Positions 37,704-47,396 of a DNA stretch of 64,000 bases are shown here, in pieces. The notes below the pieces were generated by a model. It searched no databases. It saw nothing but the letters and a program-made list of their open reading frames with translations, and was not told the origin of the DNA. The stretch comes from an uncultured Eggerthella sp. Lineage in GTDB: Bacteria; Actinomycetota; Coriobacteriia; Coriobacteriales; Eggerthellaceae. Numbering within the stretch: position 1 is the stretch's first letter; every line of letters begins with the position of its first letter. The DNA lies in contig CABQIW010000001.1 of NCBI GenBank assembly GCA_902464295.1, forward strand, positions 32,107-96,106, given 5' to 3'. A program made the translations under genes and the position numbers.

Positions 37704-38633
37704 ATGAGTCGCTACGCAGTGATCGATTTCGGCTCGAACACGATCAGGCTCTGCATCTATGCATTGCCCGACATCCCTTCTAGCTCTCTTACGAAGAAAG
37801 ACATCACCGTTCTTCTCAACTACAAAGAGATGGCGGGCATCTCTTCTTATGTCAAGAATGGGAAGTTGAGCGAGAAAGGCATCAAGAAAGCTTCGCGCAT
37901 CTTGAGTGAGCAGATCGAGCGCGCCTCCTATTTCTCCCCCGATGCAGTGCGCATCTTCGCGACTGCGGTGCTTCGCAACGCAAAGAACAGCGAAAGCGCC
38001 CAGCAGGCGATCGAGAAGAACTGCGGAGTTCCCATCACGCTGCTCACGAACGAAGAAGAGGCGCTGCTCGGCCTTGCAGGTGCGAGCCTCGATGGAAGCA
38101 TCGAAACAGCTACGCTGGTCGACATCGGTGGCGGTTCGACCGAGCTTACCGCGCTCTCCAAAGGTAAGCTTCAAGCCGCGACGAGCCTCCCGCTCGGTTC
38201 GCTTTCCTCGTTCACACAATATGTCTCGGGCATCTTGCCAACCACGAGCGAGATGGCTGCGATCGCAGAGGCGTTCGACGTGCTCTACGCTGATCTTCCG
38301 GAAACGGTCTTCGAACACAAGGAACTGGTCGGTATCGGAGGTGCGATCCGCAGCGCCGCAAAGGTGTATGGCGATGTGTTCCGCGAAGGGAAACGCTCTT
38401 CTGAATTGCTCCCCGAACAACTTGACGAGATCCTTGCCGCCTATTCGCTCGATCCCGATGCCTTCATGATCAAGGCGCTCCAAACCATCCCTGATCGCAT
38501 CCATACGTTCATCCCAGGATGCGTGATCATCGCCCGCGTGTTCGCGCTCACCGGAGCACATAGGCTTAAGATCGCCAAACATGGCGTGCGCGAAGGCTTC
38601 TTGATCGAGCGTATCCTTGGAAATGTTGCCTGA
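37704..38633 (+). CDS. ppx: Exopolyphosphatase, Ppx/GppA family
   Basis: This 309-residue ASKHA-fold phosphatase removes terminal phosphate from polyphosphate and may also act on pppGpp. It has the phosphate-1 motif DFGSNTIRL and the phosphate-2 motif DIGGGSTEL, and is the short form without the C-terminal HD extension. I start at MSRYAVI because AAGGAGG lies 7 bp upstream; the frame is open further up. Its neighbours are all polyphosphate enzymes, which supports a polyphosphatase role. Confidence 0.92.
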   Translation: MSRYAVIDFGSNTIRLCIYALPDIPSSSLTKKDITVLLNYKEMAGISSYVKNGKLSEKGIKKASRILSEQIERASYFSPDAVRIFATAVLRNAKNSESAQQAIEKNCGVPITLLTNEEEALLGLAGASLDGSIETATLVDIGGGSTELTALSKGKLQAATSLPLGSLSSFTQYVSGILPTTSEMAAIAEAFDVLYADLPETVFEHKELVGIGGAIRSAAKVYGDVFREGKRSSELLPEQLDEILAAYSLDPDAFMIKALQTIPDRIHTFIPGCVIIARVFALTGAHRLKIAKHGVREGFLIERILGNVA

Positions 38634-38671
38634 TTATTACTTAATAATGTTGCTTCGCTCTTCGTAAGTAT

Positions 38672-38680
38672 TGGTACAAT
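38672..38680 (+). promoter_or_regulatory. Extended -10 promoter before ppk1
   Basis: TGGTACAAT is a TGn extended -10 with a TACAAT hexamer, about 85 bp before ppk1. No close -35 match is seen. Confidence 0.4.
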
Positions 38681-38765
38681 CATTTTGGACAGTTTCGCGC
38701 GTTCACCTCATGGTGGATGAATGCGTCTTTACCATGAACCGTCTTGAAGGGGCAATGAAACGATT

Positions 38766-41700
38766 ATGGTAGCTAAAAAACAGCAGACTCACGACAACGA
38801 CTCATCATCACACAAGAAGCGCCTTGAGCGCCTTCCGTATATGCAGAATCGCGAGCTTTCGTGGCTCACGTTCAACAAACGCGTGCTCGATCAGGGCGAG
38901 GATAGCAACGTTCCACTGCTCGAGCGTCTCACGTTCGTCTCCATCTTCTCGAGCAACCTCCAGGAATTCTTCATGGTGCGCGTCGGCAGCCTGACCGACC
39001 TCTCGCTCATCAAGAAGGAGATCCGCGACAACAAAACGCTCATGACGCCCGAAGAGCAGCTCAATGCTATCTATCAGCGTTGCCACGAACTCTACCCAGA
39101 GCAAGAGCGTATCTTCTTGAGCATCCAAGACCAGCTCGAAGAATATGGCATCCGCAATCTGCAGGTGAAGGACCTCTCTGACGAACAGCGCGAGTTCCTC
39201 CATTCCTACCTCGACGATCACGTTGTCCCCTATCTCTCGCCTCAGATCATCAACGCACGTCACCCCTTCCCGCATTTCGAGAACGGCAAGCTCTACATCC
39301 TGTTGCGCTTGAACGAGGAGCTGCCCAAGGACCTTTCGGAAGACGAAGAAGCAAAGGCTAAGAAGAAGGCGAAGAACGTGGGTGCCGAAGATGTGAACTT
39401 CGGTTTGATCCCCCTTCCCCGTCAGGCGAAACGCCTCATCCTCCTGCCTGGTGAAGGTACGCAGTTCATCCTGCTGGAGAATGCCTTGAAGCTCATCGTT
39501 GACGAAGTGTTCTCCATGTACAGCACGAAGCGCGCGAGCGTTATCTGCGTCACGCGCAATGCCGACATCGACCCGAATGCCGATATCGACGAGATCGATT
39601 ATGACTATCGCGAGCACATGAAGCGCATCTTGAAGAAGCGCGCTCGCCTCACCCCTGTTCGGCTCGAGACCGACACCGCGCTCTCTGCGGTAACGAAGGA
39701 GTTCTTGCTCCCACGTTTGAACATCGACGCTGATCAGGTGTTCGTTACCAACGTTCCGCTCGATATGAGCTACGCCTGGGGCCTTCCCGATCTTGTCGAC
39801 CCCGAGATCGCTGCTAAGCTCACCAATAAACCGTTCACCCCTGCCTGGCCTGCGTGCATCGATCAGAATCGCTCGGTCATGCAGCAGGTCATCGAGCACG
39901 ACAAGCTGGTGTCTTACCCCTACCAGAGCATGGATCCGTTCATCAATCTGTTGCGCGAAGCAGCAGCCGATCCTGCCGTGCTTTCGATCAAGATCACGCT
40001 CTATCGCCTTGCAAGCCAATCGCATCTTGCTGAAGCACTTCTTGCTGCGGCTGAGAACGGCAAAGAGGTTACCGCACTCTTCGAGTTGCGCGCACGCTTC
40101 GATGAATCGAACAACATCGAATGGTCGCAGCGCTTCGAACAAGCAGGTGCGCACGTTATCTATGGCTTCCGCGACTACAAGGTCCACTCCAAGATCTGCG
40201 TCATCACGCGCACGACCGATAATGGCCTGCAACGCATCACTCAGCTGGGCACCGGTAACTACAACGAGAAGACCTCCAAGCTCTATACCGACTTCTCGTT
40301 CATGACCACCGATCCGAACATCGGCAAGGACGCAGCTGAGTTCTTCAAGAACATGAGCCTTGAGAACATCTCTACCAACTACACTACGCTCTCGGTCGCT
40401 CCGCTTCAGATCAAACCCATGATCCTCGAGAAGATCGACGAGCAGATCAGGCGCGCTAAGGAAGGCCTTCCTAACGGGCTGGTGTTCAAGACGAACTCGA
40501 TCACCGACAAGGACACGATAGACAAAATCGTTGAAGCTTCGCAAGCCGGCGTTCACACCACGCTCTTCGTGCGCGGCATCTCCTGCATCGTACCGGGGAT
40601 CAAGGGATACACCGAGAACGTCGAGGTCGTCTCGATCGTGGGGCGCCTGCTCGAGCACAGTCGCATCTATGGCTTCGGTGTAGCTGAAGATATGGAGATC
40701 TATCTTTCGAGCGCTGACCTCATGACGCGCAATATGGATAAGCGCGTTGAGATCGCCTGGCCGATCCTCAATCCCACCTTAAAAGAGATCGTGCTCGACT
40801 ATCTCGATGTTTCGCTTTCCGATACGGCAAAGCTGCGCATGCTCGAGTCGAATCTCGAATACACGCCGCTCGAATACTTCGCCGAAGAGACTTCAGATGG
40901 ACGCATTGAATCCTTTGATTCGCAGGCGTTCCTCATCCATAAGGCTGAAGTAGATTTCGAAGACTCGGTTGTTAACCGTGAAGAGGGAGCGATCGCGCGC
41001 GCAGCCCGCTCTCACATCAATCACATCATCGAAGAACCTCGTGCAACTTCGCGCGAGGATGTTGACGGCAACCTTCAAAGTTCAATCGATCTCGAGGTTC
41101 CCTATCCGCTTGAAGTCAACCTCACCGAAGGTGAACCTGGCGTGGTGACGAGCAAGAATGCGCAGGCGATCGACATCGAGACGATCTCTCACGATGAGGA
41201 ACCGCAGGAAGCTGCTGCGGTCTCTGAAGAACAACAAGCGATGCCCGAATCGGATCGTGCAGCTATCGCTGAGAAAGCGACGCGCATCACCTCGCGCCTT
41301 CAGTCCGAAGGAAGTGCTGCTTCTACGGTCCCCACCGCCGCATCCGCTGCTATGGCAGCTGCAAGTGCCGCTGCCGCTCGAACGCAAGCGCCAGTTGCAC
41401 CTGAAGAGGTGAGCTTGAACCTCGGCCGCACCCCTACTTCTGTTGCTTCTTCCCCTGAAACGGTGCTTGCATCTGAACAATCGGCTAGCATTCCTACTAC
41501 GGTTCAGAGCACTGAGGTACAAGAACAAGCTGTTCAGAACGCCCCTGAAAGCACGGTTATCGGAACGTCCTCTGTTGCAGCTTCAACAGAGGCACCAGAG
41601 ACAGCTTCACAGCAGGAACGTGCATCACAGCAGCCAGAAACCCCAGCTGCTTCAGACGTGAGCACACCGAAAGCGAAAGAGCCCGATGAAAAAGCAACGG

Positions 41701-41837
41701 TGATCCCTCCTGCTGAGGTTGAGATTCTGCCGCATGATAGCGAACCCGCTACCGTTGAGATTCAGCTTGTCGAACAGTTCCCGAAGAAACCGAATTTCTG
41801 GAAGCGCTTGAAGTTCCTCTTCACCGGCCACTTCTAG
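38766..41837 (+). CDS. ppk: Polyphosphate kinase PPK1 with long C-terminal tail
   Basis: This protein makes polyphosphate from ATP. Residues 1 to about 700 match PPK1 (N, head and two phospholipase-D-like C domains), including the autophosphorylated His in VHSKICVITR near 474 and a second His in LLEHSRIY near 630. The usual length is about 690-740, but this one has 1023. The extra 320 residues are rich in Ala, Ser, Thr, Glu and Pro, look disordered and end in a basic-aromatic segment (PNFWKRLKFLFTGHF). The frame is continuous with no sign of frameshift. AAGGGG lies 13 bp before the ATG. It follows ppx. Confidence 0.95.
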   Translation: MVAKKQQTHDNDSSSHKKRLERLPYMQNRELSWLTFNKRVLDQGEDSNVPLLERLTFVSIFSSNLQEFFMVRVGSLTDLSLIKKEIRDNKTLMTPEEQLNAIYQRCHELYPEQERIFLSIQDQLEEYGIRNLQVKDLSDEQREFLHSYLDDHVVPYLSPQIINARHPFPHFENGKLYILLRLNEELPKDLSEDEEAKAKKKAKNVGAEDVNFGLIPLPRQAKRLILLPGEGTQFILLENALKLIVDEVFSMYSTKRASVICVTRNADIDPNADIDEIDYDYREHMKRILKKRARLTPVRLETDTALSAVTKEFLLPRLNIDADQVFVTNVPLDMSYAWGLPDLVDPEIAAKLTNKPFTPAWPACIDQNRSVMQQVIEHDKLVSYPYQSMDPFINLLREAAADPAVLSIKITLYRLASQSHLAEALLAAAENGKEVTALFELRARFDESNNIEWSQRFEQAGAHVIYGFRDYKVHSKICVITRTTDNGLQRITQLGTGNYNEKTSKLYTDFSFMTTDPNIGKDAAEFFKNMSLENISTNYTTLSVAPLQIKPMILEKIDEQIRRAKEGLPNGLVFKTNSITDKDTIDKIVEASQAGVHTTLFVRGISCIVPGIKGYTENVEVVSIVGRLLEHSRIYGFGVAEDMEIYLSSADLMTRNMDKRVEIAWPILNPTLKEIVLDYLDVSLSDTAKLRMLESNLEYTPLEYFAEETSDGRIESFDSQAFLIHKAEVDFEDSVVNREEGAIARAARSHINHIIEEPRATSREDVDGNLQSSIDLEVPYPLEVNLTEGEPGVVTSKNAQAIDIETISHDEEPQEAAAVSEEQQAMPESDRAAIAEKATRITSRLQSEGSAASTVPTAASAAMAAASAAAARTQAPVAPEEVSLNLGRTPTSVASSPETVLASEQSASIPTTVQSTEVQEQAVQNAPESTVIGTSSVAASTEAPETASQQERASQQPETPAASDVSTPKAKEPDEKATVIPPAEVEILPHDSEPATVEIQLVEQFPKKPNFWKRLKFLFTGHF

Positions 41838-41852
41838 GCCCGGGAAAACGTT

Positions 41853-43973
41853 CTAGCGTTTGCGCCGCCCGTAAGCTGATCCCTTGCGGGCGGTTTTCTT
41901 TAGCTCACCCATAACGTCGGTCTCGGATTTTCCTTCAAGCTGGATGCGCAGGGATACGATCTCGTCACGCAAAGTGGCTGCCTTCTCGAAATCCATCGCT
42001 TGCGATGCTGCGATCATCTCGTTCTCCATGTCGGAGATAACACGCATGACCTCACCACGAGAGAGATTCGCAAGTTCACGATTGACCTCTTCGGCGCTAC
42101 GTTCATCATCGCCACCAAGCTGATCAGTGATATCGTTGATACCTTTGCGGATGGTGGTGGGCACGATGCCATGCTCTTCGTTGAAAGCGATCTGGAGCGA
42201 ACGTCTGCGCTCGGTCTCTTTGATAGCACGGCTCATCGAATCGGTCATCACGTCGGCGTACATGATGACCTCACCTTCTGCATTTCGTGCAGCACGGCCG
42301 ATCGTCTGAATGAGCGAACGATGATTGCGTAAGAAACCTTCCTTGTCGGCATCAAGGATAGCCACGAGCGAAACCTCTGGTAAGTCGAGGCCTTCGCGCA
42401 GCAGATTGATGCCTACGAGCACATCGAACTCGCCTAAGCGAAGATCGCGCAGGATCTCGACACGTTCGATCGTACCGATATCGGAATGCATATAGCGTGC
42501 CTTCACACCCTGATCGAGTAAGTATTCAGTAAGATCTTCAGCCATGCGCTTCGTGAGCGTAGTGATGAGCACACGCTCCTTCTTCGCAACGCGGATCTTC
42601 GCCTCATCGATGATGTCGTCGATCTGCGATTTGATCGGTTTTACCGTGATCTTAGGATCGAGAAGACCGGTCGGGCGGATGATCTGCTCGACCACGCTCT
42701 CACTCACACGTTCCTCGTAATCACCAGGCGTGGCAGAGGTGTAGATGAACTGCGGAATCCGCTCTTCGAATTCATCGAAACGTAGAGGACGGTTATCCAA
42801 GCAAGATGGCAAACGGAAACCGTGTTCTGCAAGCGTGGTCTTGCGTGAACGGTCGCCTTCATACATGCCACGTACCTGCGGTACTGTCACGTGACTCTCA
42901 TCGATGAAGCAGACGAAGTCTTCCGGGAAATAGTCGATGAGCGTATAAGGGGGCACACCAGGAGCACGCCCGTCCAAATGGCGCGAATAGTTCTCGATGC
43001 CCGAACAGAAGCCCATGGTCTCGATCATCTCAAGGTCGTAGGTGGTACGCATTTCCAAGCGCTGCGCTTCGAGCAGCTTGCCCTCTTTGTTGAACTCTTC
43101 CAGACGCTGCTGGAGCTCGGTGCGGATCGTATCGAGCGCGCGTTCGATCGCAGGCCGTGAAGCCACATAGTGCGTTGCTGGCCAAACGGGCAGCGCCTCG
43201 AATTCAGTAATGACCTCCCCAGTTACCTTATCGACTTCAGCGATGAGCTCGATCTCGTCGCCCCAGAATTCCACACGAAGCGGATTGTCGGAATACGGCG
43301 GGAAGATATCGAGCGCATCGCCACGCACGCGGAATGTTCCGCGCTGCAGATCGTAGTCGTTGCGATCGTATTGGATATCGATGAGCTTCATGATGAGCTC
43401 GTCGCGATCTTGCTCGACTTCCTTATCCAAGAACACGGCCATACCCGCATATTCAGCAGGAGAACCGATGCCGTATATGCAAGATACCGAAGCGACCACG
43501 ATCACATCCCGCCGCGAGAGCAAGGCGGAAGTTGCCGCATGGCGCAGCTTCTCAACCTCCTCATTGATGGAAGCATCCTTTTCGATGAAAGTATCGGTGG
43601 TAGGGACATAGGCTTCTGGCTGATAATAGTCGTAGTACGAAACGAAGTAGACCACGGCATTGTTCGGAAAGAACTCCTTGAGCTCGGCCGCGAGCTGAGC
43701 TGCGAGCGTCTTGTTCGGAGCCAGGATGAGCGTAGGACGCTGGATGGCTTCAATCGTCTTTGCGACCGTATAGGTCTTTCCTGATCCCGTTACCCCGAGC
43801 AGGGTTTGGTAGCGCATGCCTGCTTCGATGTTCTTCGCAAGCTGCTCGATCGCTTCTGGCTGATCGCCCGCTGGCTCGAATTCGGATACCACTTCAAAGG
43901 GCTGATTGGAAAGGCGCGTGACCGGCAACTTCCCTTCCATCTGGGTACCATCGATATTTTGAAGGTGACTCAT
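41853..43973 (-). CDS. uvrB: Excinuclease ABC subunit B
   Basis: This 706-residue helicase-like protein of nucleotide excision repair has Walker A GVTGSGKT at 60-67, the beta-hairpin [10 protein letters not shown] and the DESH Walker B. The RAARN motif VI region and a C-terminal UVR domain that contacts UvrC follow. The start is the ATG that overlaps the coaE stop (ATGA). No LexA box was found upstream of the coaE-uvrB pair. Its 3' end also encodes the terminator of the convergent ppk gene. Confidence 0.97.
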   Translation of the reverse strand: MSHLQNIDGTQMEGKLPVTRLSNQPFEVVSEFEPAGDQPEAIEQLAKNIEAGMRYQTLLGVTGSGKTYTVAKTIEAIQRPTLILAPNKTLAAQLAAELKEFFPNNAVVYFVSYYDYYQPEAYVPTTDTFIEKDASINEEVEKLRHAATSALLSRRDVIVVASVSCIYGIGSPAEYAGMAVFLDKEVEQDRDELIMKLIDIQYDRNDYDLQRGTFRVRGDALDIFPPYSDNPLRVEFWGDEIELIAEVDKVTGEVITEFEALPVWPATHYVASRPAIERALDTIRTELQQRLEEFNKEGKLLEAQRLEMRTTYDLEMIETMGFCSGIENYSRHLDGRAPGVPPYTLIDYFPEDFVCFIDESHVTVPQVRGMYEGDRSRKTTLAEHGFRLPSCLDNRPLRFDEFEERIPQFIYTSATPGDYEERVSESVVEQIIRPTGLLDPKITVKPIKSQIDDIIDEAKIRVAKKERVLITTLTKRMAEDLTEYLLDQGVKARYMHSDIGTIERVEILRDLRLGEFDVLVGINLLREGLDLPEVSLVAILDADKEGFLRNHRSLIQTIGRAARNAEGEVIMYADVMTDSMSRAIKETERRRSLQIAFNEEHGIVPTTIRKGINDITDQLGGDDERSAEEVNRELANLSRGEVMRVISDMENEMIAASQAMDFEKAATLRDEIVSLRIQLEGKSETDVMGELKKTARKGSAYGRRKR
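41865..41901 (+). terminator. ppk1 terminator embedded in the uvrB 3' end
   Basis: CCGCCCG (41865-41871) pairs with CGGGCGG (41887-41893), followed by TTTTCTTT. It lies 28 bp after the ppk stop and entirely inside the last codons of convergent uvrB, which there encode a basic Lys/Arg/Gly tail. Confidence 0.75.
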
Positions 43974-44572
43974 TTTACAGCCTCGTTCTTGAAGCTCTCC
44001 CACCAGAGCGCGATCTCGTTCTCGAATCCCTCGATCGTGCCATTATTGGTGAACACCACATCGGCGATCGCTTCACGTTTGCTATCGGGAACCTGATTCT
44101 TCAAGCGATTGCGCGCATCTTCTTCGGTAAGCCCACGGCCAACTAGGCGCGCGATACGCACCTCTGGCGTAGTGACCACTGAAAGCACTACATCGGCGTT
44201 CTTGTAGAAATCGTCGCGACCATCAAGGATAGCCATTTCGAGTGCAACGAAATCATGCGTTTTCGCGAGTTCGTCAAGCTGACGCAGCGATTCAGCGTAC
44301 ACGCGCTTCAAGGTGACCGAATCGAGCAGAGCGGTCATCTCTGGGGAAACGAACGCTTTCGCCGCAAGAGCCGAGCGCACCACATTACCTTCATCATCGA
44401 AGATATCGTTGCCGAATTTCTCTGCTAATTCGGCTTTGGTATCCGCAAAGGTGAGCACCTCGTGACCAACTTTGTCGGCTTCGACCGTCGCAACACCCTG
44501 GCTGCGCAAAAAATCAAGTAAAGTTGATTTCCCTGACCCGATACCACCGGTTATGAAGATACGTTTTGCCAT
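43970..44572 (-). CDS. coaE: Dephospho-CoA kinase
   Basis: This 200-residue enzyme phosphorylates dephospho-CoA in the last step of CoA synthesis. The P-loop GGIGSGKST lies at the N-terminus and [11 protein letters not shown] and the lid region with paired arginines follow. I start at MAKRIF; upstream in-frame codons give an atypical extension. Its stop overlaps the uvrB start by 4 bp, so translation is likely coupled. Confidence 0.95.
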   Translation of the reverse strand: MAKRIFITGGIGSGKSTLLDFLRSQGVATVEADKVGHEVLTFADTKAELAEKFGNDIFDDEGNVVRSALAAKAFVSPEMTALLDSVTLKRVYAESLRQLDELAKTHDFVALEMAILDGRDDFYKNADVVLSVVTTPEVRIARLVGRGLTEEDARNRLKNQVPDSKREAIADVVFTNNGTIEGFENEIALWWESFKNEAVK

Positions 44573-44660
44573 AGGTGCCACCTTGGATGTTGAATGTTGA
44601 ACGAGCACACTACTTGGTGCGCTACGTCACTCTATATTACCTTTTGATCATCTACGCATC

Positions 44661-45836
44661 TTACGCGCTAAATGCCACGGTGTCGATGATACCACCGCCT
44701 ACAAGCACGCTTCCTTGATAAAACGCACAACATTGACCTGGTGCAGTGAGGGTCTGCGGCTCGAAGAACTCGACGCGTACGCGACCTGCACCAAATGAAA
44801 GATCGCCATCAGCTTGGTGATCGGATGAACGGTCGGTCTCGAGTGAGCGATCCGCACCAAGCGGAACAACGCGCGCAAGCGCGGGTTTTGAACGATAACG
44901 GATCTTCACACTGCACGGCTCACTAGGACAAGGAAGTATCCAGTTCAAGTCGCGCACCTCAACTGCTGAGATGGACGCTCGATCCTTTGGAGCGATCGTG
45001 ACCGATTTGGCTTGCGCATCCTTGTCAACCACGAAATAAGGCTCCCCCATTGCGACACCCAAGCCTTTTCGCTGTCCAAGTGTGAAGTGATGGATGCCGT
45101 GATGCGTGCCTACCACTTCCCCATCGCGCGTCATGATTGGACCTTGATCATCCGTGATGCCTTGTTCCACCAGAAAGTCACGATAATCCCCTGCCACGAA
45201 GCAAAGGTCTTGGCTCTCAGGGCGCTTAGCGACTGGTATCCCCTGATCAAGCGCATATTGGCGTACCTCTTGCTTGGTATATCCTCCCAAAGGCAGTACC
45301 AAACGCGAAAGCTGATCTTGCGTGAGCAAAGAGAGCATGTAGGTTTGATCCTTCGCTTCATCGAGCGCACGCTTGAGCGCAAACCGATGAAGCGCCGTGT
45401 CTTCTACCACTCGCGCGTAGTGACCAGTTGCAATCTTATCGCAACCCAGCTCATCAGCTGCCTGGCACAGCACGGGGATCTTGCAGAACCGATTGCACGT
45501 TACGCATGGTGCGGGGGTAAGCCCTTGCACGCAGTCGGTAATGAAAGGATCGATCACCTGCTCACGAAAAACTTCGCGCACATCATAGACCACGTGATCG
45601 ATACCGAGCGCACGACACACCGATTCAGCCGCAGCGATCGTACTCGACTTCTCGGATGCCGTCCCTGCATCGGCATCGTTGAAGACACAGGTCACCCCTG
45701 TCACGCGGTAACCCTGCGACAAAAGAAGAGCGGCTGAGGTTGCGCTATCAACCCCGCCGCTCAAACCTAATGCGATATGTGCCTTAGAGCTATTCAGCGT
45801 CTTCGGCTTCTTCCTTCGGCTCGGGTTCATCAACAT
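44661..45836 (-). CDS. mnmA: tRNA-specific 2-thiouridylase MnmA
   Basis: This enzyme of about 391 residues thiolates U34 of tRNAs for Glu, Gln and Lys. It has the PP-loop GLSGGVDSA, the catalytic Cys in PCVTCNR and the second Cys in SQDLCFV, followed by the beta-barrel C-terminal domain. An extra stretch (about 325-345, rich in Ser and Asp) interrupts that domain. The 5' end overlaps rpsA by up to 47 bp. The true start is uncertain because no ATG near it has a clear ribosome-binding site; the P-loop begins only about 23 codons in. Confidence 0.94.
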   Translation of the reverse strand: MLMNPSRRKKPKTLNSSKAHIALGLSGGVDSATSAALLLSQGYRVTGVTCVFNDADAGTASEKSSTIAAAESVCRALGIDHVVYDVREVFREQVIDPFITDCVQGLTPAPCVTCNRFCKIPVLCQAADELGCDKIATGHYARVVEDTALHRFALKRALDEAKDQTYMLSLLTQDQLSRLVLPLGGYTKQEVRQYALDQGIPVAKRPESQDLCFVAGDYRDFLVEQGITDDQGPIMTRDGEVVGTHHGIHHFTLGQRKGLGVAMGEPYFVVDKDAQAKSVTIAPKDRASISAVEVRDLNWILPCPSEPCSVKIRYRSKPALARVVPLGADRSLETDRSSDHQADGDLSFGAGRVRVEFFEPQTLTAPGQCCAFYQGSVLVGGGIIDTVAFSA

Positions 45837-46950
45837 CGATCTCGATACCGAGGTCTTCAGCAGCTGCCTTCATGGACAGAGAGATGCGACGACGGTCGGT
45901 GTTCACGTCCATGACCTTGACCTTCACTTCGTCGCCAACACTCACGACCTGGTTCGGTGAGTCGATGTGTTTCATTGCCATCTCAGAGATGTGAACGAGA
46001 CCCTCAACATTGTCGCCCAGCTCGATGAAGGCACCGAACGGAACGATCTTGGTCACGCGACCATCAACGATGGTATCGACCGGATAGACCTCAACGAGCT
46101 TGATCCAAGGATCTTCCGTGGTCTGCTTGAGACCGAGGGAGATGCGCTCACGCTGCAGATCGACGTCGAGTACCTCAACCTCAACCTCTTCGTTGACCTT
46201 AACGACCTCAGAAGGATGATTGACATGGCTCCAAGAGAGCTCGGAGATATGGATAAGACCGTCGATGCCACCGAGGTCGACGAATGCGCCGAAGTCGACG
46301 ATAGAGGAAACGGTACCCTTGAGGCGCATGCCCTTCGAGAGCTTCTCGAGGATCTCTGCGCGTTCGTTCTTGCGGCCTTCTTCGAGAAGAACACGACGAG
46401 AAAGAACGACGTTATTGCGGTTGCGATCCATCTCGATGACGCGCGCTTCGATCTCGGTGCCCAGATAAGCAGTGAGATCCTTCACGCGACGAAGATCAAC
46501 GAGGGATGCCGGCAGGAAGCCACGCAGACCGATGTCGAGGATAAGACCACCCTTGACGACTTCGATGACTTCACCAGTGACCACTTCGCCAGCCTTGAAT
46601 TTGTCCTCGACCTGGATCCAAGCACGCTCGTACTCTGCGCGCTTCTTGGAGAGGATGAGACGACCATCTTTGTCTTCCTTCTGGAGAACAAGTGCCTCGA
46701 GGCGATCGCCCAGCTCAACGACCTCAGAAGGATCGGCGTCTTTGCGGATAGAAAGTTCACGAGCAGGAATAACACCTTCGCTCTTGAATCCGATATCAAC
46801 GAGCACTTCATCATGTTCGATCTTGACAACGGTGCCGTCGATGAGATCGCCTTCGTCGAATTCCGTAAGCGTTCCATCGATCATCTTGTTCATTTCGTCT
46901 TCTGAAATGTCGTCGAATTCAATAACGGACGTGTTTTTAATGTCGGTCAA
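45790..46950 (-). CDS. rpsA: 30S ribosomal protein S1
   Basis: This 386-residue protein has four S1 RNA-binding repeats, at about residues 33-100, 118-185, 203-272 and 289-358, and an acidic C-terminus. It helps load mRNA on the 30S subunit. I chose the TTG at 46950 because GAAAGGGG lies 6 bp upstream and the sequence then begins with TDIKNTSV. ATGs at 46986 and 47007 are in frame but lack such a site. The gene overlaps mnmA at its 3' end. Confidence 0.93.
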   Translation of the reverse strand: MTDIKNTSVIEFDDISEDEMNKMIDGTLTEFDEGDLIDGTVVKIEHDEVLVDIGFKSEGVIPARELSIRKDADPSEVVELGDRLEALVLQKEDKDGRLILSKKRAEYERAWIQVEDKFKAGEVVTGEVIEVVKGGLILDIGLRGFLPASLVDLRRVKDLTAYLGTEIEARVIEMDRNRNNVVLSRRVLLEEGRKNERAEILEKLSKGMRLKGTVSSIVDFGAFVDLGGIDGLIHISELSWSHVNHPSEVVKVNEEVEVEVLDVDLQRERISLGLKQTTEDPWIKLVEVYPVDTIVDGRVTKIVPFGAFIELGDNVEGLVHISEMAMKHIDSPNQVVSVGDEVKVKVMDVNTDRRRISLSMKAAAEDLGIEIDVDEPEPKEEAEDAE

Positions 46951-47068
46951 AACGGACCCCTTTCGAATACGGGGACCTTTGCTCATGATTGCAGTTACAT
47001 TTACCATGTATGTCGCACTCGAAACGGGTGCTTACAACAAACATGTCTCGCAGGTCCAATACAAAACA

Positions 47069-47099
47069 TCTGCCGTACGTGGCAGACTGCGTAAGTATA
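47069..47099 (-). promoter_or_regulatory. rpsA promoter (extended -10) and 5' leader hairpin
   Basis: On the minus strand TGC-TATACT forms an extended -10 (TATACT at 47094-47099). Immediately at the predicted RNA start is a hairpin, TCTGCC-N6-GGCAGA (47069-47086). The leader before the TTG start is about 135 nt, long enough for autogenous control as known for rpsA elsewhere. Confidence 0.5.
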
Positions 47100-47215
47100 G
47101 CACAGCACGCCTTGCGCACAGCAAGAGAAACGGTGAAAACATCACAAGATTACCCGCCAAGCGCACCGGTGAATCTTGTTGCGTCATATGCCTGCAGTAC
47201 ATCGCATGAAGAATT

Positions 47216-47377
47216 ACAAGCAGGGCTTCCCAATGAGGTACTGAACGAACTCTGAGTCCGCATACTTGATTATTATTTAGCTGTTCGAAGCAGTGAAGCG
47301 CATCGCTTATCTGACTTGATCAGATAAGCGATAGCGAAAACGGGTGAGTGAAGACCTCATTGGGAACCGCTGCTTGT
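47216..47377. repeat. 162-bp element with 24-bp terminal inverted repeats (MITE-like or structured RNA)
   Basis: The ends, 47216-47239 and 47354-47377, are inverted copies matching at 22 of 24 positions, with a perfect 13-bp core (TTCCCAATGAGGT / ACCTCATTGGGAA). In the middle is a perfect 13-bp hairpin, ATCGCTTATCTGA (47302-47314) with its complement at 47320-47332 and a 5-nt loop. No open frame of note is inside. I see no clear target-site duplication. It lies between the serA 3' end and the rpsA promoter. Confidence 0.6.
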
Positions 47378-47396
47378 GCTTAACTGAGAAAACCCG

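Noticed and set aside
38755..38772. Five-codon leader peptide overlapping the ppk start
   Set aside because: The ATG is only 2 bp from the ribosome-binding site and the frame is too short to support.
38808..40658. 616-codon minus-strand frame opposite ppk
   Set aside because: Long open antisense frames are common here from codon bias; ppk has full family motifs.
44573..44660. Possible LexA box upstream of coaE-uvrB
   Set aside because: No GAAC-N4-GTTC sequence is present in the gap, so SOS control of uvrB is not supported here.
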